Origin: Nitratireductor sp. | GTDB lineage: Bacteria > Pseudomonadota > Alphaproteobacteria > Rhizobiales > Rhizobiaceae | Direction of reading: 5' to 3' | DNA: 49,631 nt | NCBI GenBank assembly: GCA_017854535.1 | Contig: JAFMHL010000032.1 | Location: 1-49,631, forward strand | Part shown: positions 26,411-35,693 of the stretch, one piece after another | Layout: the number at the start of each line of letters is the position of its first letter | Numbering within the stretch: the stretch's first letter is position 1 | Made by a program: the position numbers and the translations under genes | Notes under the pieces: model-generated | Told to the model about the DNA's origin: nothing | The model's database searches: none | Seen by the model: only the letters and a program-made list of their open reading frames with translations

Positions 26411-27137
26411 TTAACCGTCGAGTGAATGGGCCAAAGTTCGTGAAATCGCAGTCAGTCCCAAACCGCTTTCGTCCATCCATTTATTGAAAGCCGACTGCGT
26501 TGCCAGCCGTGCCTTTTTGGACGTTGGATATTTGTCAACGACCCCTGCTCTCACAAGAGCCGCTGTCACGTCCCGCGAGAGAATGAAACAATCCTTGCCC
26601 ATAAACCGCAGAAAATATTGACCCGTCATCGCTCCAAGGCGCGAACCTCGTTTGTGCAATTGATCCATTAGCCCAATTTGATCTGTTGAAGGCCAATTGC
26701 CGATCCAAGCGCCAACTGAACCATATTCTTTTGAGATTTCTCCAAAAAATCGTGCGTTTTCCGGAACGGTTTTAATCTTCATGCCATTGCGAATAATTCT
26801 TGTATCTGAAACCAATCGCCCAAGATCGTCCTCGTTTGAAAATATCCACCTCCCCAGATCAAATCCTTCAAAGGCCTCTTCAAATCCGTCCCATTTGGCA
26901 TTGACTACCCGCCAGTTAAATCCGGAACAAAAGATGCAGTTTGTTGCCATGGATAGCCAACGGTGATCGGGGATTTTCGTTAGTTCAGAAGGAGTAAGCG
27001 GCGGCGGGGGTGCCATTCGTATCACCATATTTAACAGGCACGCCACCGTCTGGTTTGCCTTGAATCCGCGCAACAAAAACTTCGCCATGGCGCTCAATCG
27101 CCCGTTTTTCAATTTCTTGAAATGAAGTCACCGACAT
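26411..27137 (-). pseudogene. Tag-like DNA-3-methyladenine glycosylase I gene with a probable frameshift
   Basis: The main frame from about 27005 to 26411 encodes a COG2818/Tag-like glycosylase: IPDHRWLSMATNCIFCSGFN, AKWDGFEEAFEGFD, RGSRLGAMTGQYFLRFMGKD and a C-terminal helix. Within this frame only a TTG (27112) or an ATG (27088) is available, and both give an N-terminus unlike the family. The frame one base over has ATG 27137, seven bases from the upstream stop, and encodes MSVTSFQEIEKRAIERHGEV, a plausible family start. Removing one base of the five-base G run at 27006-27010 (plus strand) joins the two as NGTPPPLTPSEL. It is therefore a frameshifted gene or a sequencing error in a homopolymer. 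If intact, it would excise 3-methyladenine from alkylated DNA. Confidence 0.72.
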
Positions 27138-27143
27138 CAAACT

Positions 27144-27734
27144 TTATTGAGTGTCATAGGGGCCTTCGTCATAGCCGACATAGATGATGATGTTTTCAGA
27201 ATCTGGCTTGGGAATGGAGATATTCTCGTCAACATAGGCGAAGTTGGCGTTTTGCTGACCAGGTTGCAAGGTAGCTGGAATTTGGTGCAATGTGCTGTAC
27301 AAAACTGCATCGCCTTGGGTAACTGCCACACGAACCGGCATATCAAACGTGCCAGTGTTTCCCTGTGGACCAGAAAGATAACGGCCGCGAACACCCACAC
27401 GGATGTTCAGAAACGTCCCTGCCGAATTACATTCACGCACTACCTCTGTGATCGAACCGCGATAAAGCAGCTTTGAACTTGCGCCCTCATCGTCCTTCGT
27501 CACCCCTTTCGGGTACACATTATATGTCTCAGTCCCAGCACGTATCACTGTTTTGGGGCAATAGGCTCTTGGATCCTGATAAGTATCTTGGGCAGGTTGA
27601 TTGGAAGCTAGCTGGTTGTTTTGCGGTGTCACATTCAACGCATCATCGACGTTATTGGTGCCAGAAGAATTGCAAGACGCCAAAAACAGGCCAGCCACCG
27701 CAGCAATAATACACCTACGAGAAGCGATTGGCAT
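27144..27734 (-). CDS. Predicted lipoprotein, conserved type, unknown function
   Basis: This protein of 196 residues has a lipoprotein signal peptide (MPIASRRCIIAAVAGLFLASC) with the lipobox LASC and lipidated Cys21, followed by a Asn/Gln-rich linker and a globular part from about residue 55. The body contains GSITEVVRECNSAGTFLNIR and ends YVGYDEGPYDTQ. I do not know a function; similar lipoproteins occur in Rhizobiales. ATG 27734 is preferred over 27776 because it opens directly on the signal peptide. Its stop is followed after six bases by the likely ATG of the Tag-like gene, so the two are probably cotranscribed. Confidence 0.78.
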   Translation of the reverse strand: MPIASRRCIIAAVAGLFLASCNSSGTNNVDDALNVTPQNNQLASNQPAQDTYQDPRAYCPKTVIRAGTETYNVYPKGVTKDDEGASSKLLYRGSITEVVRECNSAGTFLNIRVGVRGRYLSGPQGNTGTFDMPVRVAVTQGDAVLYSTLHQIPATLQPGQQNANFAYVDENISIPKPDSENIIIYVGYDEGPYDTQ

Positions 27735-28173
27735 TTTTGCCGTTTTAGGCGAATGTCGTTGTACTGAAAATTCCATTAGTTGTCCGCATCCAAGTTACGC
27801 AATTACATTGTGGGTTTATTTCCGTTGATGCAACGGCACTCTACCCCATCCACCATTCCAACCGTTTGTAGCTCCCATCAGCGGGACGCAAAACGCGCTG
27901 CTCTCAATTTCCAGAGCTGTCTATAACAGCTTGTCGGCAAAATTGCGAAGCTAGAAAATTAAATCAACGATTTTCCTGTGTTTTTTGCCATAGCAAATAA
28001 ATATTACAGGCAATCCTGCATCAATCTGCCAAGTTTTATTGCAGCATGGCTTTAATATGTCTAAAAGACAGAAACTTAGGTGTATTAAAAAACTTTGAGC
28101 CTCCGCCCGCCTACCGTTAGTGAAATCAAATAGCATCCTATCAAGTGCAGCCATCAGACTTTAGAGACGCGTT
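27735..28173. other. 439-base gap between the lipoprotein gene and thrC
   Basis: Divergent upstream region of the lipoprotein gene (minus) and thrC (plus). It is AT-rich from about 27950. I see no RNA gene, strong hairpin or leader peptide typical of a threonine attenuator, and no convincing small gene. Confidence 0.5.
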
Positions 28174-29565
28174 ATGAAATATGTTAGTACCCGTGGCAGT
28201 GCCCCGGTTTTAGAGTTTAATGATGTATTGCTGCAAGGACTGGCACGTGACGGCGGACTGTATGTTCCCGATGTTTGGTCTGTTCTTGACAAAACTGTTA
28301 TTGCGAAAATGGCTGGAAAACCCTACGCCGAAGTCGCCAAAATCGTTCTTGCTCCCTTTGTTGAAGGTCAAATTGCCACCGCAGATTTTAACGCGATGGT
28401 GGATGATGCTTACAAAACATTTCGCCATGAGGCCGTGACACCTTTGGTTCAGGTTGCGCCAAACCAATTTATCTTGGAATTATTTCACGGCCCGACAATG
28501 GCTTTCAAAGATGTGGCCATGCAATTATTGGCCCGATTGATGGACCATGTTCTTACGTTGAAGAACGAACGGGCCACCATCATCGGTGCTACATCAGGTG
28601 ATACAGGTGGAGCTGCCATTGATGCCTTCAAGGGCAAAAAGAACACGGAAATGTTCATTTTGTTTCCTGATGGAAAGGTATCAGAAGTTCAGCGTCGTCA
28701 AATGACGACAATTAATGATAATGCAGTTCACCCATTGGCGGTCAAAGGTAATTTTGACGATTGTCAGGCTTTGGTTAAAGCGTTGTTCAACGATCATAAA
28801 TTTAGAGACGATGTTCAGTTGTCCGGGGTTAACTCGATTAACTGGGCGCGTATTATGGCGCAGGTTGTCTATTATTTCGTTGCTGCCACCGCTCTTGGCG
28901 CACCCCATCGAAAGATTTCGTTCAGCGTACCAACAGGCAATTTTGGTGATATTTTTGCCGGCTATGTTGCCAAACGCATGGGTCTGCCAATCGACCGTTT
29001 GATCATCGCAACCAACAGCAATGATATTTTGGCGCGTTGCATGGATACGATGCGGTATGAGGTGACTGGGGTTTCTCCTACCATTTCACCATCTATGGAT
29101 ATTCAGGTTTCTTCCAATTTCGAACGGTTATTGTTTACTGCAAGCAATCGTGATGGCGATGCAGTCGCAAGAATGATGGATGGGCTAAAGCAATCGGGCT
29201 CTTTCACCATTCCGCAAGCGGCCTATCAAACTATCGCAGACGAGTTTTCTGCTGGGCGCTGTGATGAGGCGCAAACTGCGGCGGAAATAAAGAAAACTTT
29301 GGAAGCCTCAGGCTATCTGCTTGATCCACATACTGCTGTTGGACTGAAAGTTGCCCGAGAATTTGCACATGCATCAACGCCGATGGTGACGCTTGCAACT
29401 GCGCATCCAGCCAAGTTTCCAGATGCAGTGAAGGCTGCAAGCGGTATCCATCCTGATCTACCCAAATGGCAGGGCGATTTGATGACACGCAAAGAGTTGT
29501 TCGATGTGATAGAAAATGACGAAGCAGTGCTGAAACAACATATTTTATCGATGATGAATATGTAA
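28174..29565 (+). CDS. thrC: Threonine synthase
   Basis: This 463-residue PLP enzyme converts O-phospho-L-homoserine to L-threonine. The PLP-binding lysine is K112 in HGPTMAFKDVAMQ, and the phosphate-binding ATSGDTGGAAIDAF loop follows. The N-terminus (MKYVSTRGSAP) and length match the longer bacterial and fungal-type threonine synthases. Its substrate is made by ThrB, encoded 8 kb away on the other strand. It is followed after 82 bases by the M16 peptidase gene on the same strand, with a bulged hairpin between. Confidence 0.97.
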   Translation: MKYVSTRGSAPVLEFNDVLLQGLARDGGLYVPDVWSVLDKTVIAKMAGKPYAEVAKIVLAPFVEGQIATADFNAMVDDAYKTFRHEAVTPLVQVAPNQFILELFHGPTMAFKDVAMQLLARLMDHVLTLKNERATIIGATSGDTGGAAIDAFKGKKNTEMFILFPDGKVSEVQRRQMTTINDNAVHPLAVKGNFDDCQALVKALFNDHKFRDDVQLSGVNSINWARIMAQVVYYFVAATALGAPHRKISFSVPTGNFGDIFAGYVAKRMGLPIDRLIIATNSNDILARCMDTMRYEVTGVSPTISPSMDIQVSSNFERLLFTASNRDGDAVARMMDGLKQSGSFTIPQAAYQTIADEFSAGRCDEAQTAAEIKKTLEASGYLLDPHTAVGLKVAREFAHASTPMVTLATAHPAKFPDAVKAASGIHPDLPKWQGDLMTRKELFDVIENDEAVLKQHILSMMNM

Positions 29566-29603
29566 CCGCGAAAGCAACGTGCAATAGATTGGAACAGGAT
29601 AGA

Positions 29604-29629
29604 CACTTTTTCGGTGTTCTATCAGGGAG
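29604..29629 (+). other. Hairpin between thrC and the M16 peptidase gene
   Basis: GATAGACAC and GTGTTCTATC pair with one bulged T around a short T-rich loop (within 29598-29623 by eye, edges uncertain by a few bases). There is no T-tract after it, so it is unlikely to terminate; it may mark a processing or stability element between the two genes. Confidence 0.35.
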
Positions 29630-29647
29630 GTTAAAAGCCAAAACGCG

Positions 29648-30931
29648 ATGAGTATTGAAGTTACAAAACTGAGCAATGGCTTAACCGTTGCATTCAATCA
29701 TATGCCCCATTTGGAAACCGTTGCTTTTGGCACCTGGGTAAAAGCTGGTGCGCGCAATGAACTCGTCAACGAGCATGGCATTGCGCATCTTTTGGAGCAT
29801 ATGGCTTTTAAAGGTACGAAAACACGCAATGCACGGGAAATAGTCGAAGAAATTGAAAATGTTGGCGGCGATATCAACGCAGCAACAAGTGTTGAAACAA
29901 CTGCTTATAATGCAAGAATGATGAGTGATGATATCGAAATGGGGATGAATGTTCTCCATGATATTTTGAAAAACTCATTGTTTGACTCCAAAGAAATGAC
30001 CCGTGAAAAACACGTCATTCTTCAGGAAATCGGCGCAGCAAATGATCTTCCTGACGATCTGGTTTTTGATATGTTTCAAAACGCTGCCTATGGTGGCCAG
30101 CCAATTGGGCGTCCGATTTTAGGCACGCCTGAAACAGTGAACGGCTTCTCCCGTGACGACCTCAACTCATACCTCGGCAAGCATTATCGCGCGCCCAATA
30201 TGATCATTGCAGCGGCAGGTAAAATCGATAGCACAAAGCTGCTTTCACAGATTGAAGATTTGTACCAGGACTATGGAAGCGAGATCAGCGACACACCAGA
30301 GCCCGCAAAATATGTGGGTGGGCAATCGATGATTAATCGCGACACCACTGAGACCCAGATTGTTCTTGGATTTGAGGGACGCGCTTATCAGGCCAAAGAC
30401 TTTTACGCTTCGCAGCTTTTGTCCATGATTCTTGGCGGCGGCATGTCGTCCAGACTGTTCCAAGAGATACGGGAAAAACGCGGATATTGTTACTCTGTCT
30501 ATGCTTTCCATTGGGGGTTTTCTGACACAGGCGTCTTCGGCATCAATGCTGCAACAGGCGATGATGATTTGCCAAAATTGATGCCGGTCCTGCTGGATGA
30601 GTTGAAAAGAGCTTCTGAAGATATCACAGAACAAGAGGCTGATCGCGCTCGCGCGCAAATCAGAGCCGGTTTAATGATGAGCATGGAAAGCCCAGCTGCA
30701 AGGGCAGGCACAATTGCAAGGCAATTGCTGCTTTTTGGGCGGACGATATCCAATCAGGAACTTATGGAGCGGTTGGAAGCGATTTCAGCAGAGCGTCTTC
30801 GGGAATTAGCTGGGCGGTTATTTTGCGAAAGTGTGCCTACCCTTTCGGTGGTGGGAAGCACCTCAAAAGTGATGGATATTGATGCTATTTCGAAATCACT
30901 TGGGATCCCACAGTCAAAAGCCGCCGAGTAA
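29648..30931 (+). CDS. M16-family zinc metallopeptidase (processing peptidase-like)
   Basis: This 427-residue protein is a pitrilysin-family (M16B) peptidase related to the mitochondrial processing peptidase beta subunit. The inverted zinc motif HxxEH is H47-L-L-E50-H51 (HLLEHMAFKGT), and the distal zinc ligand is E127 (HVILQEIGA), 76 residues on. The C-terminal half shows the R/Y substrate-binding region (REKRGYCYSVYAFHWGFSDT). No signal peptide is seen, so it is cytoplasmic. Gene order thrC then M16 peptidase is common in Rhizobiales. GGGAGG lies unusually far (about 17 bases) from the ATG. Confidence 0.94.
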   Translation: MSIEVTKLSNGLTVAFNHMPHLETVAFGTWVKAGARNELVNEHGIAHLLEHMAFKGTKTRNAREIVEEIENVGGDINAATSVETTAYNARMMSDDIEMGMNVLHDILKNSLFDSKEMTREKHVILQEIGAANDLPDDLVFDMFQNAAYGGQPIGRPILGTPETVNGFSRDDLNSYLGKHYRAPNMIIAAAGKIDSTKLLSQIEDLYQDYGSEISDTPEPAKYVGGQSMINRDTTETQIVLGFEGRAYQAKDFYASQLLSMILGGGMSSRLFQEIREKRGYCYSVYAFHWGFSDTGVFGINAATGDDDLPKLMPVLLDELKRASEDITEQEADRARAQIRAGLMMSMESPAARAGTIARQLLLFGRTISNQELMERLEAISAERLRELAGRLFCESVPTLSVVGSTSKVMDIDAISKSLGIPQSKAAE

Positions 30932-31013
30932 GCCTTTGCAATTTCCAGAAGATGTTGGGACTTGCTGCAATTAAAGCTTTGGCACATGGTGTTTAAGGGC
31001 TATAAAATCCGAA

Positions 31014-33932
31014 ATGATAAACAAGACGGTACCCTTGAAACATACCTTTCATCATATCCTTCGTTGTACGATGATATGCTTGGCATTTGCTATGGCGTTG
31101 GCAATGGGACTTCAATCAGCTCTGGCTGTTGAGCCCGTCAGCGTCTCGAAAGAACTCAAAGCTATTGATATTACCAATACTGGCGATTGGTATCGCGGTG
31201 TCGAAGGAAGCTTGAAGGTTTCCACTGCGCCTGACCCCGATGGAATTGTACGCCGTGTTGAAATCCGTCCGCAAAATGCCGAAGGCGAATCCAATTGGTA
31301 TGTATTTGCGCTTGCCAATGACACCAATGAACAAATCGACCGTTTAATCGTTGCGCCCCATTATAGGCAGGTGAATAGCGGTATCATGTCTCCTGATCTG
31401 GATACCCAGCGTATTAAAGCAATTACACCAAGTGAAGGCTTTTCCTTGGAAGCCCAGGAAGACCGTGAAGCGGACGTGTTTTTGATAACGCTAAACCCTG
31501 GCGCTGTGATTACACTTATTGCGGAATTGAAAACGAATAAACTGCCCCGTTTGGTTTTGTGGGAGCCTTCTGCCTATAAAGACACAGTCAACAGCCTGAC
31601 GTTATATCGCGGGATCGTGCTGGGAATTTCTGGTTTGCTGGCAGTTTTCCTGACCATTCTGTTTTTCGTCAAAGGAACTGCAATTTTTCCCGCAACAGCG
31701 GCGCTTGCCTGGAGCGTTCTTGCTTATGTCTGCGTTGACTTTGGCTTTTGGGACAAAGTGGTATCCATTACCCAGGCCAGTGAACCGGTATGGCGAGCGG
31801 GCGCGGAAGTATTTCTTGCAATAAGCATGTTGGTTTTCACCTATGCGTATTTGCGGCTTAACCGATGGCACAGAAATTATACCTTTATCGTGGTCGCATG
31901 GCTCTTATCGCTCAGCATCTTACTTGGTGTTGTCTTGTTCGATCCAAAAATCGCGGCAGGACTAGCCCGACTTTCATTTGCTGCGACAGTGGCGGCAGCA
32001 AGTCTGGTGATATTGCATCTTGCCTACAAACGCGATGATCGTGCGATCATGCTAATCCCAATCTGGATTTTAACAATAGCGTGGCTTATCGGATGTTGGC
32101 TGACGGTTACTGGACGCCTTTCCAATGATATTATTCAACCTGCACTGGTCGGTGGCCTCGTACTGATTGTTCTCCTTATTGCCTTTACGATTTTGCAGAA
32201 CGCCTTTTCCGGTGGCGCATTGGCGCAAGGCCTCGTTAGTGACGCAGAGCGACAGGCCCTTGCTCTGGCAGGTTCTGGCGATATCTTGTGGGATTGGGAA
32301 ATTGGAAAAGACGCGATTTACGCGGGGCCAGGTTTATCGGAGACCTTAGGCATATCACCTGCCCAGATTAATGGGCCTTTGCAAAAAATGCGCAATCTGA
32401 TTCACCCCAATGACAGAGAGCGCTTTCAGTCAACTCTGGAAAGCGTACTTGAACATAAGCGCGGCAGAATCTCTCAGTCGTTTAGAATTTGCGGCGATGA
32501 TGGGCATTATCACTGGTTCCGTCTAAAGGGCCGTCCTGTGCTTGGCATCAATGGTGAGGTAATGCGCTGCATTGGAACTCTTTCGGACATAACTGATGCA
32601 AAAAATGCTGAGACGCGGCTTTTGCAAGATGCGGTTCGAGACAATTTGACCGGACTGGAAAATCGCGAATTATTCGTCAATCGGTTGGACACAATCATGC
32701 AGCTGGCCAATCGTGGAATGGCTATGAGACCATCCGTAATTCATATCAATATTGATGCTTTTAGAGATTTTAACACACGGGTTGGGTTTGCAGTTGGCGA
32801 CACAATTCTTCTGACAGTTGCGCGCCGCGTTAGCCGGGTATTAGGGTCATCCGACTCGATTGCGCGGATCGGCGGCGATCAATTTGTGATATTACTCCTG
32901 TCAGAAACAGAACCGGACAGAATTGCAACTTTTGCTGATTCTGTTCGCAGGACGTTGCGTGCTCCTATTGATTTTGCAGGGCAGGAAATAAAACTAACTT
33001 CATCCATGGGCATTGCCACCTGGACTAAAGATCAAACGCAGCCTGACTTGCTGATGCGCGATGCTGAATTGGCAACACTTCATGCAAAACGCTTGGGCGG
33101 TGATCGCATTGAACCATTCCGCCCTGCGTTCAGAACGGGCAAAGACGATACCAGTTTATTGGTTGATGATCTAAAATCAGCGCTCGAACACGGCGTTATC
33201 AATGTTGTGTATCAACCGATTGTAAACTTGGCCGATAGATCAACGATCGGGTTCGAGGCGCTTGTTCGCTGGAACCACCCAAAGCTTGGACTGATTTCTC
33301 CAGCAGATTTTGTTCCTGCTGCAGAGCGCTCGGGTTTGATTACTCAATTAGGCGTTTATGTGCTCAATCGCTCGATGCAAGATTTCAATAGAATTTATGA
33401 GGCCTATCCTGACTTTAAGCCTTTTGTAAGCGTGAACGTTTCGAGCCGAGAGTTGTTGGAAGATGATTTCGTGACTGACATCGACAAGGCAATGCAGGAA
33501 GTGGATTTTGATCCATCAAACTTAAAACTGGAACTTACCGAGAGCATGGTCATGGAGAATCCAGAGCATTCGGCTCAGGTACTTGCCAGACTTAGAGGGC
33601 TGGGTATTGGCTTGTCGCTTGACGATTTTGGAACCGGTTATTCGAGCCTTTCCTATTTGCTTCGTTTCCCGTTTGATACGATCAAAATTGATAGCTCCTT
33701 CATTCAAGCGCGCGAACGCAAAGAGCGTTTAATCGTGTTGCGATCCATCATTGCCATGGGACATGGGCTGGAACAGTCAATCATAGCCGAGGGCGTTGAG
33801 CGCGAAAGCGATGTTACTGAGTTGATGCAGCTTGGCTGCGAATGCGCACAGGGATTTTATTTTGGCGAGCCAATGGAAGCTGAGATGATAGACAAGATGA
33901 TAAGTCGTGAAACACGCCTAGCTGGACAATAA
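31014..33932 (+). CDS. Membrane-bound PAS-GGDEF-EAL cyclic-di-GMP protein
   Basis: This 972-residue protein has a signal peptide (hydrophobic stretch about 20-36), a periplasmic domain to about 195, a block of seven or so membrane segments to about 400, a PAS domain (about 415-535, DILWDWEIGKD), a GGDEF domain (about 545-700) and an EAL domain (about 715-965). The cyclase signature is degenerate: GGDQF at 620-624 in place of GGDEF. The EAL motif is intact (E748 in GFEALVRWNHP), as are LELTES and DDFGTGYSS. It is thus predicted mainly as a c-di-GMP phosphodiesterase, perhaps with a GTP-sensing cyclase-like domain. It stands 82 bases after the M16 gene. The signal sensed is unknown. Confidence 0.92.
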   Translation: MINKTVPLKHTFHHILRCTMICLAFAMALAMGLQSALAVEPVSVSKELKAIDITNTGDWYRGVEGSLKVSTAPDPDGIVRRVEIRPQNAEGESNWYVFALANDTNEQIDRLIVAPHYRQVNSGIMSPDLDTQRIKAITPSEGFSLEAQEDREADVFLITLNPGAVITLIAELKTNKLPRLVLWEPSAYKDTVNSLTLYRGIVLGISGLLAVFLTILFFVKGTAIFPATAALAWSVLAYVCVDFGFWDKVVSITQASEPVWRAGAEVFLAISMLVFTYAYLRLNRWHRNYTFIVVAWLLSLSILLGVVLFDPKIAAGLARLSFAATVAAASLVILHLAYKRDDRAIMLIPIWILTIAWLIGCWLTVTGRLSNDIIQPALVGGLVLIVLLIAFTILQNAFSGGALAQGLVSDAERQALALAGSGDILWDWEIGKDAIYAGPGLSETLGISPAQINGPLQKMRNLIHPNDRERFQSTLESVLEHKRGRISQSFRICGDDGHYHWFRLKGRPVLGINGEVMRCIGTLSDITDAKNAETRLLQDAVRDNLTGLENRELFVNRLDTIMQLANRGMAMRPSVIHINIDAFRDFNTRVGFAVGDTILLTVARRVSRVLGSSDSIARIGGDQFVILLLSETEPDRIATFADSVRRTLRAPIDFAGQEIKLTSSMGIATWTKDQTQPDLLMRDAELATLHAKRLGGDRIEPFRPAFRTGKDDTSLLVDDLKSALEHGVINVVYQPIVNLADRSTIGFEALVRWNHPKLGLISPADFVPAAERSGLITQLGVYVLNRSMQDFNRIYEAYPDFKPFVSVNVSSRELLEDDFVTDIDKAMQEVDFDPSNLKLELTESMVMENPEHSAQVLARLRGLGIGLSLDDFGTGYSSLSYLLRFPFDTIKIDSSFIQARERKERLIVLRSIIAMGHGLEQSIIAEGVERESDVTELMQLGCECAQGFYFGEPMEAEMIDKMISRETRLAGQ

Positions 33933-33953
33933 GCCACACTATCCTAACATAGA

Positions 33954-34541
33954 TCAGGCATGACCTGTTTCTCCAGAAATCAACCGCGGATCAATCCCCA
34001 TTGATCGCATGATCTGGTGGTATTTGCCGTCATGATCGCGGCTATAGATTATCTCAGGACAGTGTTGACTGGTTAGCCAGCCATTGGCAGCAATCTCATC
34101 TTCCAATTGACCTGCCCCCCAACCCGAATATCCCAAGGCCATCAAGAAATCTATTGGGCCTTTTCCAACTGCGATATCTCTTAGAATTTCCAGGGTTGCG
34201 GTCAGGCTGACCTGATCATTTACTTTCAACGTAGTCTCGGAACTATAGTCAGCAGAGTGCAAAACAAATCCGCGACCTGGCTCTACAGGTCCACCCGTAT
34301 TCAGTTCACTATTGGCTACCTTTTCAGGAATTTTGGGGCTGTCCAATTCCGTAATCAAACCTAGTTTAACGAAGAATTCGATAGGCGTAGGCGATGGCAG
34401 CGGACGATTGACAATAAAGCCCATAGCACCGTCTTCATTGTGGGCGCATATGAATATTACGGTATTCTCAAAGCGCGTATCCCCCATATGAGGCATGGCG
34501 ACCAAAAATTGACCTTCAAAATATGTGGGTTCTGTGATCAT
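33954..34541 (-). CDS. YqgE/AlgH family protein (UPF0301)
   Basis: This protein of about 195 residues belongs to the YqgE/AlgH family. Family marks are FEGQFLVAMPHMGD at the start, VIFICAHNEDGAMGFIVNRP, GGPVEPGRGFVLHS and GYSGWGAGQLEDEI. The biochemical role is unsettled; AlgH was linked to alginate regulation in Pseudomonas. The start at ATG 34541 is chosen; a TTG at 34574 would add eleven residues. The CAGGAG upstream is about twelve bases away, which is long. It converges with the GGDEF-EAL gene and diverges from the DsbD-like gene. Confidence 0.9.
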   Translation of the reverse strand: MITEPTYFEGQFLVAMPHMGDTRFENTVIFICAHNEDGAMGFIVNRPLPSPTPIEFFVKLGLITELDSPKIPEKVANSELNTGGPVEPGRGFVLHSADYSSETTLKVNDQVSLTATLEILRDIAVGKGPIDFLMALGYSGWGAGQLEDEIAANGWLTSQHCPEIIYSRDHDGKYHQIMRSMGIDPRLISGETGHA

Positions 34542-34693
34542 TTCAAACAAACGCTCCTGACGTGTCTTTAGCAATTGTCTGCGAATATTCCCAATGAAAA
34601 ATGACGTTTGTTTATTTCATCCATCACGGTGGATTGAACGGGCGTTATTCAATTCGATTGGTCTTGTCAGTGAATAACTGGTAAATCCTAAGC

Positions 34694-35527
34694 ATGACAT
34701 CAATATTGAAAATATGTATCGTTTTATTGGCAAGCCTGACATTGATCGGGAAAACCAGCGCTGCAAGTTCCGATTGGCAGGATCTTGGCGGCGGCAAAGC
34801 ACGAATTTTCGCAGTCAAAGACCCTCTAACGAATATTGTGGATGGCGTTATCGAGGTTAAACTGGATAAGGGTTGGAAAACTTATTGGCGCTCGCCGGGT
34901 GGATCGGGTATTCCGCCCGAATTCAATTTTGATGGCTCCAATGCCTTCTCTTTAACCCATGTAACATTTCCGGTGCCTGAATGGATTGAGTTAAATGGCG
35001 CAGCGTTCTTTGGATATAAGGACCATGTCAGTTTTGTTTTCAGCGGAATGGCAGAGGATTTTTCGACCTCCATCAATCTGGACATGCTTATTGGTGTTTG
35101 CGAAGAGATTTGTATTCCTGCAACCGCCAACATGTCTCTTTCATCAGAAGCGCTAAACTCAAGCGATCCACAAGTTCCCATCCGCATCAGTTTAGCCAAA
35201 TCGAAACTTCCAATTGACGGTGACAACCAATCTGGAATCGTCGATTTTCAACTAAACGATGACATGATAATCGCAACGCTTTTATCCATGGGAAAATCTG
35301 ACCAATCTCGTATCGTCATAGCCATTGATGGAGTATGGACCTCTGATCCAATTGGGTTTAGCAAAGACGATAAGGGCGACTTTGCAGCAGCGATCAAACT
35401 ACCTCCAGCTATAGTCCAGTCGGGTGCTGTCATGCAAAACTGGGAATATTCGCTTATCCAACAAAGTGGTGAAGCGCATCAGGTGATCAACGCGATCGAA
35501 AGCCCTTTCACCATTAGTCAGAATTAG
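34694..35527 (+). CDS. Periplasmic DsbD alpha-domain protein
   Basis: This 277-residue exported protein has a signal peptide (MTSILKICIVLLASLTLIG, cleavage near SAA) and a domain resembling the N-terminal alpha domain of DsbD/ScsB. The paired cysteines are in GVCEEICIPA at about residues 135-144, the redox pair of that domain; the WRSPGGSGIPPEFNF segment at about 65-80 is also typical. It lacks the membrane and thioredoxin parts of DsbD, so it would need a separate electron donor. In this form it is often seen alone in Rhizobiales. Redox or copper-related protein folding is a reasonable guess only. Confidence 0.85.
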   Translation: MTSILKICIVLLASLTLIGKTSAASSDWQDLGGGKARIFAVKDPLTNIVDGVIEVKLDKGWKTYWRSPGGSGIPPEFNFDGSNAFSLTHVTFPVPEWIELNGAAFFGYKDHVSFVFSGMAEDFSTSINLDMLIGVCEEICIPATANMSLSSEALNSSDPQVPIRISLAKSKLPIDGDNQSGIVDFQLNDDMIIATLLSMGKSDQSRIVIAIDGVWTSDPIGFSKDDKGDFAAAIKLPPAIVQSGAVMQNWEYSLIQQSGEAHQVINAIESPFTISQN

Positions 35528-35693
35528 GCTTCACCTTACAAGCGCAACAGATAAAATCCGTCTGCCAAACATTGCGAAAATATTGAGCCTTGAGATTATT
35601 TCTAAAGTTAGAGGTGGATTTTGATAATGCCTCTCGCATTTGATGAAACGGACGCTATAAATAACAACACAAATCAATCATTGGAGTGAAAAC

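Noticed and set aside
28174-29565. Possible threonine attenuator upstream of thrC
   Set aside because: I looked for a Thr/Ile-rich leader peptide and alternative hairpins in the upstream gap and saw none.
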